From: Bacteroidales bacterium
GTDB taxonomy: Bacteria > Bacteroidota > Bacteroidia > Bacteroidales > UBA7960
Assembly (NCBI GenBank): GCA_003560215.1
Contig: PWIY01000304.1
Location: forward strand, 1-5,841
Direction of reading: 5' to 3'
DNA length: 5,841 nucleotides
Below are positions 5,830 to 5,841 of this stretch, piece by piece. Position 1 is the first letter of the stretch; every line of letters begins with the position of its first letter. The notes under the pieces were generated by a model. That model worked only from the letters and a program-made list of their open reading frames with translations, made no database searches and was not told the origin of the DNA. A program made the translations under genes and the position numbers.

Positions 5830-5841
5830 CAACCGCTGAAC

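Noticed and set aside
5612..5841. Possible small or eroded gene in the right flank, for example a minus-strand 38-codon frame or fragments reading AGALIAF and AAGVLIAF
   Set aside because: All frames are broken by stops within short distances, no start-plus-promoter pattern is seen, and the similarity between fragments follows from the DNA repeats.
5590..5841. CRISPR array or transposon end
   Set aside because: The repeats are too few, unequal and irregularly spaced for CRISPR; no terminal inverted repeats, target-site duplication or transposase is present.

Overview
The window reads as ordinary chromosomal sequence from a member of the Bacteroidota, probably a Bacteroidales- or Marinilabiliales-like relative. 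Four things point there. A perfect TAnnTTTG-type -7 box and two near-matches lie in the intergenic gaps. None of the four visible start codons has a Shine-Dalgarno sequence. There is a small secreted DUF1573 protein. The UvrA carries sequence variants that I associate with a second UvrA paralogue common in this phylum. The taxonomic call is inference from the sequence alone.

Layout, left to right. At 3-1682 (+) is the C-terminal 60% or so of a UvrA excinuclease ATPase, cut by the left edge. It converges on a minus-strand block of three genes: an M24 Xaa-Pro-type aminopeptidase with an N-terminal membrane anchor (4984-3506), a small exported DUF1573 protein (3446-3021) and a fold-type I PLP aminotransferase (2935-1739). 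The gaps inside the block are 59 and 85 bases, so they could be one transcript. The block appears to end in a minus-strand intrinsic terminator whose T-tract overlaps the uvrA stop codon. Diverging from the peptidase across a 123-base intergenic region is a YbaK/PrdX (ProXp-ala-like) aminoacyl-tRNA deacylase (5108-5611, +). Its start codon sits five bases after a perfect Bacteroidota -7 box, suggesting a leaderless or nearly leaderless mRNA. Its 3' end carries a short tandem duplication of a hairpin-forming segment, then a strong-looking terminator, then about 150 bases of degenerate repeats running to the right edge with no gene I can support.

The genes cover nucleotide excision repair, proofreading of mischarged tRNA-Pro, peptide trimming and amino-acid transamination. 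The peptidase and the aminotransferase could both serve amino-acid salvage, but nothing in the sequence proves a shared pathway. I do not see a mobile element, CRISPR array, toxin-antitoxin or defence module, or a convincing new system. The points most worth a second look are the apparently leaderless deacylase gene, the repeat cluster at its 3' end, the DUF1573 protein lacking the second cysteine of its usual motif, and the membrane-anchored peptidase.
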